Source: Actinomycetes bacterium (lineage in GTDB: Bacteria; Actinomycetota; Acidimicrobiia; Acidimicrobiales; RAAP-2). From it: DNA of 6,336 bases. Under the pieces are notes generated by a model. The model did not search any database. It saw only the letters and a program-made list of their open reading frames with translations, and was not told the DNA's origin. The stretch is taken from contig JAJZYE010000065.1 in NCBI GenBank assembly GCA_021806055.1, positions 1-6,336 of the forward strand, given 5' to 3'. Shown one piece after another: positions 5,483 through 6,336 of the stretch (the stretch's first letter is position 1; each line of letters opens with the position of its first letter). The position numbers and the translations under genes were made by a program.

Positions 5483-5556
5483 CCGGTCACGACTCGCGCG
5501 CGCGGGCCATCCCCCGTGGTGGCGAGGTGTGGTGCGCAGGGTGATCGGGTCGACCG

Positions 5557-6336
5557 TCAGGGCGGAGAGCCTGCGCCGGCGCGGAGTCCGGAGGGCCAGC
5601 GACCCGGCCGTCCGGGCTCGAGGAGCAGGTCGGTGAACTGGCGGTCGAGGTGCTCGTGGCGCCACACGAGCATCTCCTGAGCCGCGCGCAGGACGCGCGG
5701 CGCGTCGACGCACTCGGTGCGCCAGGTGGGATCACGGCCCAGGTCGTAGCAGCGGTACGAGCCGTCGGCGAACTGGACGTAGGCGAGGTCCTCGCTTACC
5801 GCGACCGCCAGGTTACGCCGCGAGAGCGACCGGTCGAAGGGCCACGGCGTCGCCGCCGTGGCGATGAAGTGGGCTCGGTAGTCCCACTCGTAGTGGGCGC
5901 TCGTACGCCATTCGGTATCCTCGCCGGTCAGCAGTGGCGTCAGGACTCGTCCGTCGAACTGGGCCGGGATCTCGACGCCGAGCGCGTGAGCCAGCGTCGG
6001 CGCCAGGTCCACGTTCTCGGTGAAGCGCTCGACCACCCGTCCGCTCGCGCTCAGCCGTGGGTCTCGCCAGATTCCGAGGATGTGGTAACTCTGGGGGAAG
6101 AAGCCGAGCTTCTGGATCAGCCCGTGGTCGCCGAGTTGGTCGCCGTGGTCCGAGGTCACCACGACGAGGGTGTCCGCCCACTCGCCGCGGGCCTCGATCG
6201 CGTCGACGACGCGCGCCAGATTCGCGTCCACCTCGCTGATCATGCCGTAGTACTGGGCACGCAGGTGTCGTAGCGCCGTCTCGTCGTGCGGTGCCGCGCT
6301 GGCGCGCACACCGAGGGCCATCTCGTGGAGTGGGTG
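5557..6336 (-). CDS. Sulfatase / phosphonate monoester hydrolase family enzyme, N-terminus cut by window edge
   Basis: The C-terminal 259 residues of an alkaline-phosphatase-superfamily hydrolase are present; the frame is open to the right edge. Sulfatases and phosphonate monoester hydrolases cleave sulfate or phosphonate esters with a formylglycine made from an N-terminal Cys or Ser, which lies outside this window. What is seen: VVVTSDHGDQLGDHG (58-72 of the visible part), with D63 and H64 as expected metal ligands, K76, the stretch FFPQSYHILGIWRDPR (79-94), DLAPTLAHALGV (110-121), the FDGRVLTPLLTGE block (127-139) and HYEWDYR (148-154). The SYHI...RDP and HYEWDYR wording is closer to the phosphonate monoester hydrolase branch than to choline sulfatase. 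The tail after about 240 is Pro/Gly/Arg-rich and unremarkable. Substrate and location (no signal visible) are undetermined. Confidence 0.85.
   Translation of the reverse strand, partial: HPLHEMALGVRASAAPHDETALRHLRAQYYGMISEVDANLARVVDAIEARGEWADTLVVVTSDHGDQLGDHGLIQKLGFFPQSYHILGIWRDPRLSASGRVVERFTENVDLAPTLAHALGVEIPAQFDGRVLTPLLTGEDTEWRTSAHYEWDYRAHFIATAATPWPFDRSLSRRNLAVAVSEDLAYVQFADGSYRCYDLGRDPTWRTECVDAPRVLRAAQEMLVWRHEHLDRQFTDLLLEPGRPGRWPSGLRAGAGSPP

Noticed and set aside
5474..5490. GTGAC-N7-GTCAC inverted repeat upstream of the FAD oxidoreductase
   Set aside because: A 5-bp arm is easily found by chance; no matching copy elsewhere in the window.

Overview
This is a GC-rich, gene-dense window that looks like the chromosome of an actinobacterium. 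The evidence is strong third-position GC bias with long antisense shadow frames, GTG starts, an actinobacterial-type GabT, a Tat-targeted flavoenzyme and probable leaderless transcripts. An Acidimicrobiia-like lineage is my guess only; no feature here fixes the taxon.

Layout, left to right. (1) 1-1089, minus: the first 363 residues of a class III aminotransferase, most like 4-aminobutyrate aminotransferase (GabT), running off the left edge. (2) 1174-1206: a perfect 15-bp hairpin, 2 nt past the 3' end of a tRNA-Ser(CGA) gene (1209-1296, minus, CCA encoded). (3) 1362-1841, plus: tadA, the tRNA adenosine deaminase, divergent from the tRNA gene and the only plus-strand protein gene. (4) 1820-3807, minus: a two-gene metal-responsive operon of a CsoR-type copper-sensing repressor and, sharing a GTGA overlap, a permease whose C-terminus carries three YHS metal-binding domains. 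(5) 3878-5470, minus: a Tat-exported berberine-bridge-type FAD oxidoreductase with both covalent flavin attachment residues. (6) 5557-6336, minus: the C-terminal 259 residues of a sulfatase/phosphonate monoester hydrolase family enzyme, running off the right edge.

The most interesting part is the csoR-permease unit. A 17-bp palindrome (3806-3822) covers both a near-consensus -10 box (TATACT) and the csoR ATG. The regulator is therefore probably translated from a leaderless or almost leaderless mRNA, and the operator, promoter and start codon are the same DNA. In the permease gene, the last two YHS domains are encoded by a 146-bp direct repeat with no differences. The last copy has its own in-frame ATG behind a good Shine-Dalgarno sequence, so the gene may also make a free 51-residue YHS protein besides the membrane-tethered form.

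The flanking genes (aminotransferase, tRNA/tadA, flavoenzyme, sulfatase) have no evident shared function with the metal operon. No gap between genes exceeds about 120 bases, apart from the tRNA-containing interval between gabT and tadA. I saw no mobile element, CRISPR array or origin.
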